In this document: piece after piece, positions 36,306 through 44,616 of the stretch
Numbering within the stretch: position 1 is the stretch's first letter
How the letters are laid out: each line of letters starts with the position of its first letter
The notes under the pieces: model-generated
The model's input: only the letters and a program-made list of their open reading frames with translations
What the model was told of the DNA's origin: nothing
Database searches by the model: none
Translations under genes and position numbers: made by a program
NCBI RefSeq assembly: GCF_000972865.1
Contig: NZ_CP011144.1
Span: 1,116,001 to 1,180,000 of the forward strand
From: Pseudoxanthomonas suwonensis
GTDB lineage: Bacteria > Pseudomonadota > Gammaproteobacteria > Xanthomonadales > Xanthomonadaceae
DNA: 64,000 bases
Direction: 5' to 3'

Positions 36306-38663
36306 GTGACCTCCCGCACCGCCCGTCCCGCCCGTACCGGGCAGTTCCACACCCGTCCGCTGACCACCGCCCTGCTGCTCGCCCTGGCCCTCCCCGCGGC
36401 CGCGGAAACCGCCGCCGACGCCGCCGGCCAGCCCCAGTCGGACACCACCACGTTCGACCCGGTCGAGGTCACCGGCGAGCGGGTGGAACGGGCCTCCTCG
36501 CCCAAGTTCACCGCGCCGCTGCTGGACACGCCGCAGACCCTGAGCGTGGTGCCGTCCGATGTGTTCAATGCGCAGGGCGCGCAGAACCTGACCGACGTGC
36601 TGCGCAACACCCCCGGCATCAGCTTCAACGCCGGCGAGAACGGCTTCTCGACCAACACCAACAACTTCAGCCTGCGCGGCTTCGACACCAGCGGCAGCAT
36701 CTTCATCGACGGCGTGCGCGACTCGGGCAACTACGCCCGCGACGTGTTCAACGTCGACCGGGTGGAAGTGGCCAAGGGTCCGGCCGCCGACAACGGCCGC
36801 GGCGGCCTGGCCGGCTACGTCAACATGGTCAGCAAGACCCCGCAGCTGGGCTACTTCGCGCGCGGCACCGCCAGCTTCGGCGCCGACGGCACCGATGCCG
36901 ACAGCCGCCTGCGCGCGACTGTCGACCTGAACAACCAGCTGGGCGAGCACAGCGCCCTGCGCCTGAACCTGATGGCGACCAACGGCGGCGTGCCCGGTCG
37001 CGAGCACGCGTCGAACGACGCGGTCGGCATCGCCCCGTCGCTGGCCTTCGGCCTGGGTACCGACACCCGCTTCATCCTGGCCGCCGAGCACGTGAGCCAG
37101 AGCGGCCGCCCGGACTGGGGCGTGCCGGGGGCGTTCATCCCCGGCACCATCAACCACAACGCCGACGCCGAACGTGCCAGCACCGACAACTTCTACGGCC
37201 TGGCCTCGGACTTCGACGAGAACACCTCCAGTTCGGTCAGCGCCCGCTTCGAGCACGACTTCTCGCCGGCGCTGACCCTGAGCAACTTCACCCGCTGGTC
37301 GCAGACCAGCCGCGACGCCGTCTACACGGTCCCGACCAACTACGTGCCGGCCACCCAACTGGTCACCACCCAGGCGCAGGCCTTCCGCCGCGACAACGAC
37401 GGCATCGCCAACCTGACCAACCTCACCGCCAGGTTCCGGACCGGCGGCTGGGCGCACACCCTGTCGACCGGCCTGGACCTGTCGCGCGAGGAGAGCGAGA
37501 GCGACCGCTTCCCGACGCCCAACCAGCCGTCGACCAGCGTGTTCGCCCCGGACTTCCGCCGCGCGACGCTGCGCAGGATCGCTCCGACCCAGAGCAGCCG
37601 CGTGCGTATCGACAGCGTGGCCGCCTACGCCTACGACACCATCGAGTTCGGCGAGCGCTGGCAGCTGACCGGCGGCCTGCGCGCCGAGCGCTACGAGGTG
37701 AGCATCGACAGCCGCACCATCGCCGGCGCGCCGCAGGGTCCGGACGGCTATGAGGTCAGCGACACCACCGTCAGCGGCAAGCTGGGCCTGGTCTACAAGC
37801 CGGCCGAGAACGGCAGCCTCTACGCCTCGGTCAACATGGCCGCGCTGCCGCCGGGCAACTTCCTGTCCAACCCGGACATCTCGCGCGACGGCAACAACGC
37901 CTTCCCCGGCCTGGTCGGCCAGAACAACGAGGCGGCCAAGACCCAGCGCGCGGTCAGCCACGAGCTGGGCGTGAAGTGGGACTTCTTCGACGACAAGCTG
38001 AGCACGTCCGCCGCGCTGTTCAACACCACCCGGCGCAGCGTGGCCATCACCGGCAGGGAGCCGGGCGTGGCCAGCAGCCCGGAAGTGCTGCGCGGCTACG
38101 GCCAGCAGGTGGTGCGCGGCCTGGAACTGAGCGCGACCGGCAGCATCACCGAGGCCTGGACGGTGTTCGCCGGCGCGGTGTTCCTCGACAGCGAGCGCAA
38201 GCTCGACGCCTACCTGGACGCGGCCCGCTGCACCGCCGCGCCGACCGACTACCGCGCCAACGCCACGGTCGCCGACTGCGCCGCGATCATCGCCGCCGGC
38301 GAGGGCGTGGCCGGCGACGAGCTGGCGTTCACCCCGCGGCGGTCGGCCAGCCTGTGGACCACCTATGCCTTCGGCAACGGCCTGACCGTGGGCGGCGGCC
38401 TGCAGTACGTCGGCAATTCCTGGGCCGGCCGGCCCGACGACGCCGACCGCCTGATTCCGAACGGCCGCTGGGGCAAGTTGCCGGGCTACACCGTCGGCAA
38501 CCTCATGGCGTCGTACGCGTTCAGCGATCGCTTCTCGCTGCGCCTGAACATCGACAACGTCACCGACGAGACCTACGCGACCTCGGGCAACTGGGCGATG
38601 TCGCGGGTGTTCCTCGGCCCGCCGCGCAACTACCTGCTCAGCGCCGATTTCCGCTTCTGGTAA
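36306..38663 (+). CDS. TonB-dependent siderophore receptor (Fiu/PiuA-like)
   Basis: 785-aa outer-membrane receptor for ferric, probably catecholate, siderophores. It has a signal peptide ('LTTALLLALALPAAAETA'), an N-terminal 'TTTFDPVEVTGER' TonB-box region and a plug domain of about 50-165 ('TPQTLSVVPSDVFNAQGAQNLTDVLRNTPGISFNAGEN', 'FIDGVRDSGNYARDVFNVDRVEVAKGP'). A 22-strand barrel follows, ending in an aromatic residue ('LLSADFRFW'). GTG start at 36306 with GAGGAAG close upstream. Iron control is expected through the Fur box at 35756; the divergent piuC-type gene is its usual partner. Confidence 0.95.
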   Translation: MTSRTARPARTGQFHTRPLTTALLLALALPAAAETAADAAGQPQSDTTTFDPVEVTGERVERASSPKFTAPLLDTPQTLSVVPSDVFNAQGAQNLTDVLRNTPGISFNAGENGFSTNTNNFSLRGFDTSGSIFIDGVRDSGNYARDVFNVDRVEVAKGPAADNGRGGLAGYVNMVSKTPQLGYFARGTASFGADGTDADSRLRATVDLNNQLGEHSALRLNLMATNGGVPGREHASNDAVGIAPSLAFGLGTDTRFILAAEHVSQSGRPDWGVPGAFIPGTINHNADAERASTDNFYGLASDFDENTSSSVSARFEHDFSPALTLSNFTRWSQTSRDAVYTVPTNYVPATQLVTTQAQAFRRDNDGIANLTNLTARFRTGGWAHTLSTGLDLSREESESDRFPTPNQPSTSVFAPDFRRATLRRIAPTQSSRVRIDSVAAYAYDTIEFGERWQLTGGLRAERYEVSIDSRTIAGAPQGPDGYEVSDTTVSGKLGLVYKPAENGSLYASVNMAALPPGNFLSNPDISRDGNNAFPGLVGQNNEAAKTQRAVSHELGVKWDFFDDKLSTSAALFNTTRRSVAITGREPGVASSPEVLRGYGQQVVRGLELSATGSITEAWTVFAGAVFLDSERKLDAYLDAARCTAAPTDYRANATVADCAAIIAAGEGVAGDELAFTPRRSASLWTTYAFGNGLTVGGGLQYVGNSWAGRPDDADRLIPNGRWGKLPGYTVGNLMASYAFSDRFSLRLNIDNVTDETYATSGNWAMSRVFLGPPRNYLLSADFRFW

Positions 38664-38698
38664 GACGGCGGCGCGTCATCCCGCCACGCGCTGCACCC

Positions 38699-38738
38699 AC
38701 GCCCCGGATGCGCAAGCATCCGGGGCGTCTTGTTTCTT
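38699..38738 (+). terminator. Intrinsic terminator after the TonB receptor
   Basis: 13-bp perfect stem ACGCCCCGGATGC / GCATCCGGGGCGT with a GCAA loop, followed by the T-rich CTTGTTTCTT. It lies 36 nt after the receptor stop. Confidence 0.88.
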
Positions 38739-38858
38739 GCTCTTCGCCCAATCCCGGAGAAGGCAACGCGATTCCCGGGTAGAAGGCAGTTGCCACCGCA
38801 GGCGGGGTGTGGGCTTCTGCGCGGCGAAAAGCCGCCGCGCCCGGTGGCTCGGGCTTCC

Positions 38859-38956
38859 TGCAGGAGCCGGGTTCAGCCGGCGACACGGGCGTCGGGATCG
38901 TGAGGGCGTCGCCTGGGCCGACGGCGTCGGGTCGCCGGCTGAACCCGGCTCCTACA
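38859..38956. repeat. GTAG REP pair
   Basis: Left end GCAGGAGCCGGGTTCAGCCG (GTAG changed to GCAG), matched right arm GGCTGAACCCGGCTCCTACA, interior with GGGCGTCGCCTGGGCCGACG. One of two repeats in the 581-bp gap between the receptor and the HIT gene. Confidence 0.9.
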
Positions 38957-39029
38957 GAGCGGCGCGGGCGGCGCAACGACGGCTGTTGCTCGTGGCGGTG
39001 AACGGAGCTACGGCCAAGAAGCGCCCCTA

Positions 39030-39189
39030 AGACGTGGCAGGCCGGGTGTGTTGCGGCAGCGGCCAGGGATGGCCGCGTCGGCGAGTCGGCACACGGATGT
39101 GCCGCCGAGACGACCGCAACACACCCGGCCTGCCGCAGCTCAGCCCGAAGCCGAACACCCCACACGCTCTGGCCGTTGCCGTTGCCGCT
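39030..39189 (+). repeat. Composite structured element B
   Basis: Perfect 21-bp arms at 39036-39056 (GGCAGGCCGGGTGTGTTGCG plus G) and 39114-39134. The 57-nt core has hairpins CGGCCA-GGGA-TGGCCG and GGCACA-CGGA-TGTGCC. The shared tail CAGCTCAGCCCGAAGCC is followed by a short hexamer tract (GTTGCC units, 39171-39187). Same orientation as copy C, inverted relative to A and D. Confidence 0.87.
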
Positions 39190-39244
39190 ACGGTGTGGCA
39201 CATCCCTCGTATCGCGAACAACCCCAGCTTTCCCCGACGCACCG

Positions 39245-39670
39245 TCAGGCCAGGTGCCCACGCAGGTGCAACGCCAGCGCATCCAGTTGCGCACGGGCTG
39301 CCGGCGCGGGCACCCGCTCCGGGTAGATCCGCAGCAAGCCATCGCCCACCTGCCGCGGCTGCACGTGCAGGTGCACGTGCGGTACTTCCTGCCCGCCGGC
39401 GTGGCCGTTGGACTGCCACAGGTTGAGTCCCGCCGGGGCGAACGCACGGCCGGCCGCCTGCGCCACGCGCACGGCCATGCGCATCAGCGCGCCGGCGGTG
39501 TCCTCGTCCAGTTCGAAGATCGTCTCCACGTGCCGGCGTGGCACCACCAGCACGTGGCCGGGCACGGCCTGGCGCAGGTCCATGAAGGCGATGGCGTGTG
39601 CGTCCTCGCAGACGACACTGGCCGGCAAATCGCCGGCCAGGATCGCGCAGAACGGGCAAGCGCCGGCCAC
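39245..39670 (-). CDS. HIT family protein (nucleotide hydrolase/transferase)
   Basis: 141 aa from GTG 39670, which follows a TGAGG Shine-Dalgarno formed by the stop of the preceding argD gene. N-terminal zinc-type Cys pair 'CPFCAIL', histidine triad 'EVPHVHLHVQPR', and 'VPGHVLVVPRRHVETIFELDEDT'. HIT proteins hydrolyse AMP-linked dinucleotides or nucleoside phosphoramidates. A longer frame upstream would overlap argD by about 65 nt and adds only Arg-rich sequence, so it is rejected. Confidence 0.9.
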   Translation of the reverse strand: MAGACPFCAILAGDLPASVVCEDAHAIAFMDLRQAVPGHVLVVPRRHVETIFELDEDTAGALMRMAVRVAQAAGRAFAPAGLNLWQSNGHAGGQEVPHVHLHVQPRQVGDGLLRIYPERVPAPAARAQLDALALHLRGHLA

Positions 39671-39677
39671 CAAGGCC

Positions 39678-40898
39678 TCAGCGGCCGGCGAACGCGGCCA
39701 CCGCCGCGCGCAACCTCTGCAACCCCTCGGCCACGTCGGCATCCCCGATGTTCAGCGCCGGCACCAGGCGCAGCACGTCCGGGCCGGCCTGCAGCAGCAG
39801 CAGGCCCTGCGCGGCGGCATGGTCGAGGATCTCGCCGGCGCGGCCGGCGAAGGCCGGCTTGAGCACCGCGCCGAGCATCAGCCCGCGGCCGCGCACCTGC
39901 TCGAACAGGTCGAACTCCGCGCCGATCGCCAGCAGGCCCTCGCGCAGCGCATGCGACTGCCGCGACACGTTCGCCGCGACCTGCGGCGAGGCGAGCTTGC
40001 GCAGCGCGACCCGCGCCACCGCCGCGGCCAGCGGGTTGCCGCCGAAGGTGGTGCCGTGCGCGCCGAACTGCATCGCCTGCGCCACTTTCGGCCCGGCCAG
40101 CATCGCCCCGATCGGGAAGCCGCCGCCCAGCGCCTTGGCCAGGGTCACGATGTCCGGCACCACTTCGTCCTGCCAGTGCGCGAACAGGGTGCCGGTGCGG
40201 CCCATGCCGGCCTGGATCTCGTCCAGCACCAGCAGCGCGCCGTGGTGGTCGCACAGCTCGCGCACCCGGCGCAGGAAGCCGGACGCGGCCGGCATCACCC
40301 CGCCCTCGCCCTGCACCGGCTCGACCATCACCGCGGCCACGTCGCCGGCGGCCATCGCCGTCTCCAGCTGGGTCAGGTCGTTGAAGTCGACGTAGCGGAA
40401 GCCGCCGGGCAGCGGCTCGTAGCCTTCCTGGTACTTGGGCTGGGCGGTGGCGGTGACCGCGGCCAGGGTGCGGCCGTGGAAGCTGCCGCGGAAGGTGACG
40501 ATCACCCGCTGCTGCGGCGGCCGGCCCTGGGCCGTGGCCCACTTGCGCACCAGCTTGATCGCCGCCTCGTTGGCCTCGGTGCCGGAGTTGCACAGGAACA
40601 CGCGTTCGGCGAAGCGGCTGGCGGTCACCAGTTCCTCGGCCAGGCGCAGCGGCGGTTCGCTGTAGAAGATGTTGCTGGTGTGCCACAGCTTGCCGGCCTG
40701 TTCGACCAGCGCCGCGTGCAGGTCCGGGTCGTTGTGGCCCAGGCCGCAGACCGCGATGCCGGCGGCGAAGTCGACGTACTCGCGGCCCTCGCTGTCCCAC
40801 AGGCGCGCGCCCTGGCCGCGCTCCAGCACCAGCTCGCGCGGGCGGTAGACCGGCAGGTAGTAGCGGGCGAGCGGGAGGACGGGATCGGCGGCGGCCAT
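39678..40898 (-). CDS. argD: Acetylornithine/succinyldiaminopimelate aminotransferase (class III)
   Basis: 406-aa PLP aminotransferase from ATG 40898. Motifs: 'GREYVDFAAGIAVCGLGHNDPDL', 'FLCNSGTEANEAAIKLVRKW', 'FRGSFHGRTLAAVTATAQPKYQEGYEPL', Asp-PLP 'LLVLDEIQAGMGRTGTLFAHW', and the PLP lysine in 'VTLAKALGGGFPIGAMLAG'. It best fits ArgD/AstC enzymes acting on N-acetylornithine (and N-succinyl-DAP). No other arg or ast gene is nearby, so biosynthetic and catabolic roles cannot be separated. Confidence 0.9.
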   Translation of the reverse strand: MAAADPVLPLARYYLPVYRPRELVLERGQGARLWDSEGREYVDFAAGIAVCGLGHNDPDLHAALVEQAGKLWHTSNIFYSEPPLRLAEELVTASRFAERVFLCNSGTEANEAAIKLVRKWATAQGRPPQQRVIVTFRGSFHGRTLAAVTATAQPKYQEGYEPLPGGFRYVDFNDLTQLETAMAAGDVAAVMVEPVQGEGGVMPAASGFLRRVRELCDHHGALLVLDEIQAGMGRTGTLFAHWQDEVVPDIVTLAKALGGGFPIGAMLAGPKVAQAMQFGAHGTTFGGNPLAAAVARVALRKLASPQVAANVSRQSHALREGLLAIGAEFDLFEQVRGRGLMLGAVLKPAFAGRAGEILDHAAAQGLLLLQAGPDVLRLVPALNIGDADVAEGLQRLRAAVAAFAGR

Positions 40899-40997
40899 GG
40901 GCGGGTCGTCGGGAAGCGGCGGGAAGGCCGGCATTCTCCCCGATCGCCGCGGCCGCCGCACGGTGGCCGCGGCGGGCGGCCACCGTGCGCGTCCGGG

Positions 40998-41663
40998 TCA
41001 GGGCGAGATCAGGCCGATGTTCAAGGCCAGCAGGCGATCGCCTTCGGCCCCGGCCCGCGCCCGTTGTGCGTGGGCGGCGCCGGCGCCGGCGCGCTGGTCG
41101 GCGCGGGCGACCAGCGCCGCGGCGAACCGCATCGACGGATCGTCCGGGCGCAGGGCCAGCGCGCGGTCGATGCGCGCGCTGCCATCCTCCTGCGCCAGCA
41201 GGGCACGCAGGGCGGCGGTATCGACCGGGCCGACGCCGGGCATGTCGTAGCTCTGCAGGCGCACGACTTCCTGCAGGGTTTCGAGGAAGTAGCCGGAATC
41301 GAACAGCGCCAGCGCCTTCGCGTCGCCGCTCCCGGCCGCGGCGATGCGCGCGTCGAGGCGCGAGGCCAGCTGGCGCGCAATCCGACCATCGCGGCTGGCG
41401 TAGATCGCGGCGCGGCGCAGGGTCTCCATCCGCGCGATGACCGGCGTGTCCGCCGCCAGCAGCGCCTCGGTGCGGGTGGCCAGCCGGTCCAGGTCGTAGT
41501 CGGCCAGCGGCTGGTTCCAGCGGTCGCCGCCCCAGGCCAGCGACGGCGCGCCGGCGGTGTCGAACGGATCGCACAGCAGCGGCGGGCCGGCCCAGGCCGG
41601 CATGGCGAGCAGCAGGGCGGCGGCGAATCCGAAAAGCCACGTTCTGGTCGTTGCGGTCTTCAT
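40998..41663 (-). CDS. Secreted protein of unknown function in the ECF sigma/FecR operon
   Basis: 221 aa with a clear signal peptide 'TWLFGFAAALLLAMPAWA' cleaved before GPPLLC. The mature part is alpha-helical and Ala/Arg/Asp-rich, with repeated segments that look like helical hairpins ('RMETLRRAAIYASRDGRIARQLASRLDARIAAAG', 'IDRALALRPDDPSMRFAAALVARAD'), loosely TPR-like. I do not recognise a family. It lies 128 nt downstream of the FecR-like gene and is probably co-transcribed with it, hence a likely periplasmic component or target of that signalling unit. Confidence 0.7.
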   Translation of the reverse strand: MKTATTRTWLFGFAAALLLAMPAWAGPPLLCDPFDTAGAPSLAWGGDRWNQPLADYDLDRLATRTEALLAADTPVIARMETLRRAAIYASRDGRIARQLASRLDARIAAAGSGDAKALALFDSGYFLETLQEVVRLQSYDMPGVGPVDTAALRALLAQEDGSARIDRALALRPDDPSMRFAAALVARADQRAGAGAAHAQRARAGAEGDRLLALNIGLISP

Positions 41664-41791
41664 GCGGAACTCCTCCTGGTGCGGTGGGCCGCGCCGGAAC
41701 CGGGGCGGCCGCGACACGGATGTGCGCAGCAGGAGGACGGAGGCGACGCCGGTGGTGTTAACCAGCCGGCGATGCCGCGGCGCGGGACCGC

Positions 41792-42892
41792 TCAGTTTCC
41801 GGACGGCTCGGCGTCCAGCAGCGTCGCCACCTCGCCGCGCGCGGCGAAGGCGTCCGGCCATTGCAGCCACCAGCGCTTGATGCCCGGGTACGGCAACGCG
41901 TCCCACCACGGCGACAACGCGTGCGCGCCGCGCTCGCGCAGCGCGGCGCGGGTGACCCGCGCGTCGGCGGGCATGAGCGCGGCCATGCGCTCGAACACCG
42001 GGCCGTCGGCCAGCTGCGGATAGGCCTGCAGCAGCATCAGCAGGCTGATCGCGTCCTGCGGCCGCGACGCGGCCACCAGCGCGCGCGCCGCATCGCCGTC
42101 GGCGGCGGCGCGGCGGCCCTGTGCGTCCAGTTCGCGCAGCGCGGCGAGGAAGTCGACGCTGGCGCCGAGGTCGTAGGGCGTGCCCGGTTCGCCGTGCACG
42201 CCGAACTCGACCCGCGCACCCTGCGGCACCAGCACTTCGCGCCAGCCGTTGTCGACCTGGACCCAGCCGCTGCGCACCGTCAGCGAGCCGCTGCCGTCGG
42301 GGCGCGCATGCATCACGAACTCGCAGCCCAGGTCGAACAGCTCGCCCGACGGCGAGGACACGCCGAAGGAGCCGGGCGGCGCCCAGATCCGCGCCCACAG
42401 GCGGCCGTGCTGCAGCTGCGTGCGGTGGCGGCCGCTGCGGGTCTCGGTCACCACGAAGCGTGAATCCTCGCCGAGCGCCATCTCGCCGATGCGTGCCACG
42501 CGCATCCGCACCGTGCCGCCGCGTCCGGTTTCCAGAACACTGCCGGGCGCCAGCGCCGCCGCCGCATCGGCGGCGCGTCCGTCGATGCTCACTGCGCCTT
42601 CGACCCGGGTCAGCTGCCATGCCTGCGCGGCCGGCCACTGCAGGCGGTGCACATGCGCGCCGCACAGGCCCAGCGCGATCGCCGCCACCGCGGCGGCACT
42701 GGCCAGCGCGACGCGCCAGCGGGACCTGCGTCGGCGCGGTATCGATGCCTGCTGCCCGGCGCCGGACTCCATCCGGGGACGCCCATCCCAGGCCAGTGGC
42801 GCCAACAGGCGCTCGAACCGGGCGACCTCGGCATCGACCGGACCGCTGCGGTCCCACAGGTAGTCGTCATCGCGGTTCGGTCCGCCGCTCAT
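41792..42892 (-). CDS. FecR-domain anti-sigma/transmembrane protein
   Basis: 366 aa. A short cytoplasmic N-terminus (about 60 residues) precedes one transmembrane helix ('WRVALASAAAVAAIALGLCGAHV'). A periplasmic FecR domain follows ('LTRVEGAVSIDGRAADAAAALAPGSVLETGRGGTVRMRV', 'TQLQHGRLWARIWAPPGSFGVSSPSGELFDLGCEFVMHA'), then a helical C-terminal extension. It should control the ECF sigma factor encoded just upstream (ATGA overlap). Unlike classic FecR systems there is no TonB receptor next to it. Confidence 0.88.
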   Translation of the reverse strand: MSGGPNRDDDYLWDRSGPVDAEVARFERLLAPLAWDGRPRMESGAGQQASIPRRRRSRWRVALASAAAVAAIALGLCGAHVHRLQWPAAQAWQLTRVEGAVSIDGRAADAAAALAPGSVLETGRGGTVRMRVARIGEMALGEDSRFVVTETRSGRHRTQLQHGRLWARIWAPPGSFGVSSPSGELFDLGCEFVMHARPDGSGSLTVRSGWVQVDNGWREVLVPQGARVEFGVHGEPGTPYDLGASVDFLAALRELDAQGRRAAADGDAARALVAASRPQDAISLLMLLQAYPQLADGPVFERMAALMPADARVTRAALRERGAHALSPWWDALPYPGIKRWWLQWPDAFAARGEVATLLDAEPSGN

Positions 42893-43425
42893 GTTCCGGT
42901 TCCTCGTGGATTGCCCGCGAGCGCCGCGCGCAGCAGCGCCATGCCGCGATGCAGGTTGACCCGCACACTGCCGGAGGTCAGCCCGGTGCGCGCGGCGATC
43001 TCCGGGCCGGTCAGTCCTTCGGCCAGGCGCAGCAGCAGCGTCTCGCGGTACGCCTCCGGCAGCGCCCGGATCGCGTCCAGCAGGCGCTCGGCCTCGACCC
43101 GGTCCTCGACGCCGCCGGGCGCCGTCGCCGGTTCGGGCGCCACCCCGGTGAACGGCGTGCGCCGGCGCCTGGCATCCAGCGCCGCGCGCCGGGCGATGCT
43201 GACGACCCAGCCCGGGAAGGCCGCGTCCTCGCGCAGCTCGTGCAGGCGCCGCAACGCGGTCTCGAACACGTCCTGGGTCAGGTCGTCGGCATCGGCCCGC
43301 TGCACGTAGCCCAGCAGGACGCCGTGCACCACCGGGGCGAAACGGCGGTACAGCCGGTCCATCGCGTCGCCGTCGCCGGCACGCGCCGCCTGCACCATCC
43401 CTGCCGTGGCGTCCTCCCGCTCCAT
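42889..43425 (-). CDS. ECF-family RNA polymerase sigma factor
   Basis: 178 aa. Region 2: 'DAMDRLYRRFAPVVHGVLLGYVQRADADDLTQDVFETALRRLHELREDAAFPGWVVSIARRAALDARRR'. Region 4: 'AIRALPEAYRETLLLRLAEGLTGPEIAARTGLTSGSVRVNLHRGMALLRAAL', both complete. It should direct transcription of a small regulon, probably including its own operon with the FecR protein and the secreted protein. The input signal is not evident. Confidence 0.92.
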   Translation of the reverse strand: MEREDATAGMVQAARAGDGDAMDRLYRRFAPVVHGVLLGYVQRADADDLTQDVFETALRRLHELREDAAFPGWVVSIARRAALDARRRRTPFTGVAPEPATAPGGVEDRVEAERLLDAIRALPEAYRETLLLRLAEGLTGPEIAARTGLTSGSVRVNLHRGMALLRAALAGNPRGTGT

Positions 43426-43510
43426 CCGTCCGCAGTTTCCGGGTCCCGGAGTCAGGACGCCGGCGCGAGGCCGGGCGTTAACACGGTCCGCGACCGTCCG
43501 CGGCCCGTGC

Positions 43511-43948
43511 CTACCAGCTGCCGGTGTTGGGCATCGACGCCCACGGCTCGGCCGGCGGCAGCGCGCCGCCCTTCTGCAGCAGCTCGATCGAGATCAGGTC
43601 CGGGGTGCGGACGAAGGCCATGCGGCCGTCGCGCGGCGGGCGGTTGATGGTCACGCCCAGCGACTGCAGGTGGGCGCAGAGCGCGTAGATGTCGTCGACC
43701 TGGAAGGCCAGGTGGCCGAAGTTGCGCGCGTTGCCGTAGTCCTCCGCCGGCGCGCCGTCGGCCGGCGGCCAGTTGTACGTCAGCTCGACTTCCGCCTCCG
43801 GGTTCTCCGGCGCGCCGAAATAGACCAGGGTGAAGCGGCCGGCCTCGTTGTCCATGCGCCGGGTCTGCACCAGTCCCAGGCCCTCGGTGAGGAAGCGGCT
43901 GGTCCTGTCCAGGTCGTGGACGCGGATCATGGCGTGCAGGTATTTCAT
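43511..43948 (-). CDS. gloA: Lactoylglutathione lyase (glyoxalase I)
   Basis: 145-aa VOC-fold metalloenzyme that isomerises the methylglyoxal-glutathione hemithioacetal. Metal ligands in the four expected places: His5 ('KYLHAMIRV'), Glu in 'EAEVELTYNW', His in 'FGHLAFQVDDIY' and Glu in 'DLISIELLQKG'. 'HDLDRTSRFLTEGLGL' and 'PRDGRMAFVRTPD' are typical. Length fits the short Ni-type bacterial class. The ATG overlaps the upstream DoxX gene stop. Confidence 0.92.
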   Translation of the reverse strand: MKYLHAMIRVHDLDRTSRFLTEGLGLVQTRRMDNEAGRFTLVYFGAPENPEAEVELTYNWPPADGAPAEDYGNARNFGHLAFQVDDIYALCAHLQSLGVTINRPPRDGRMAFVRTPDLISIELLQKGGALPPAEPWASMPNTGSW

Positions 43949-44361
43949 GGAAGTCCTCCGTCGCGGGAAAGGGCGCGCGGGCGGTGCGCCCACGCAATGG
44001 CCAGCAGGCAGGCGATGATCAGCACGGAGTACTCGGCGCCGTTGCGGCCCAGGCCGACGACGAACCAGCCCGCGGGCGCGTGCACCAGCCAGATGCCGCA
44101 GGCATAGATGGCGCTGAAGACCAGCGCGATCGGCGCCACCGCGCGTCCCCAGGCGAACAACGGCGCGGCCGCCAGTTCGAACACGGTGACCAGCCACGCC
44201 AGGCCCAGGCCGAACGGGAAGCCGCGCGTCTCCAGGAACGCGCCGAACGGCACCACCCCGTCCGCCGCCACGCGCGCCACGCCGTGGATGAAGATCAATG
44301 CCGCCAGTACCCAGCGGACCAGGGCCAGGCCCTGCTGCGCCGGTATCGGTGTGGTCGCCAT
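43945..44361 (-). CDS. DoxX family membrane protein
   Basis: 138 aa with four hydrophobic helices: 'GLALVRWVLAALIFIHGVARV', 'FGLGLAWLVTVFELAAAPLF', 'AVAPIALVFSAIYACGIWLV' and 'YSVLIIACLLAIAWAHR'. The first helix with 'IFIHGVAR' and 'GAFLETRGFP' is DoxX-like. DoxX proteins are linked to thiol/redox stress or quinone functions; the gloA coupling (overlapping start/stop) would fit an electrophile-stress unit, which is inference. Confidence 0.82.
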   Translation of the reverse strand: MATTPIPAQQGLALVRWVLAALIFIHGVARVAADGVVPFGAFLETRGFPFGLGLAWLVTVFELAAAPLFAWGRAVAPIALVFSAIYACGIWLVHAPAGWFVVGLGRNGAEYSVLIIACLLAIAWAHRPRALSRDGGLP

Positions 44362-44479
44362 CGTCGTGTCTCCCGGCGGTCGTCAGGTGGCGGCCAGCAT
44401 AGCCGGGTCGCCGGGCAGGGCCCGCCGTCCAGGTGGCGGTTTTGCATCCGGCCGGATCCTGACCTGGCGCCTTGCTGTT

Positions 44480-44616
44480 TGTAGGAGCGGGCATGACCGC
44501 GACCCGACGACATCGGCACAGGCGACGCCCTCATGGTTCCGACACCCGGGTCGCGGTCATGCCCGCTCCTACAAACACCGCGATACGACGGCGTCGGCAC
44601 AGGCAACACCCCCTAC
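44480..44616. repeat. GTAG REP pair plus a half copy
   Basis: 44480-44573 is a matched-arm copy of the same subtype as 31354 and 50760 (TGTAGGAGCGGGCATGACCG ... GCTCCTACA). A half unit follows at 44580-44616 (CGACGGCGTCGGCACAGGCA) joined to CCCCCTAC, which provides the TAG stop of the SDR gene. Confidence 0.85.

Noticed and set aside
39671..39742. N-terminal extension of the HIT gene into argD
   Set aside because: The extra 24 residues are Arg-rich and overlap argD; a GTG with a good SD lies directly after the argD stop.
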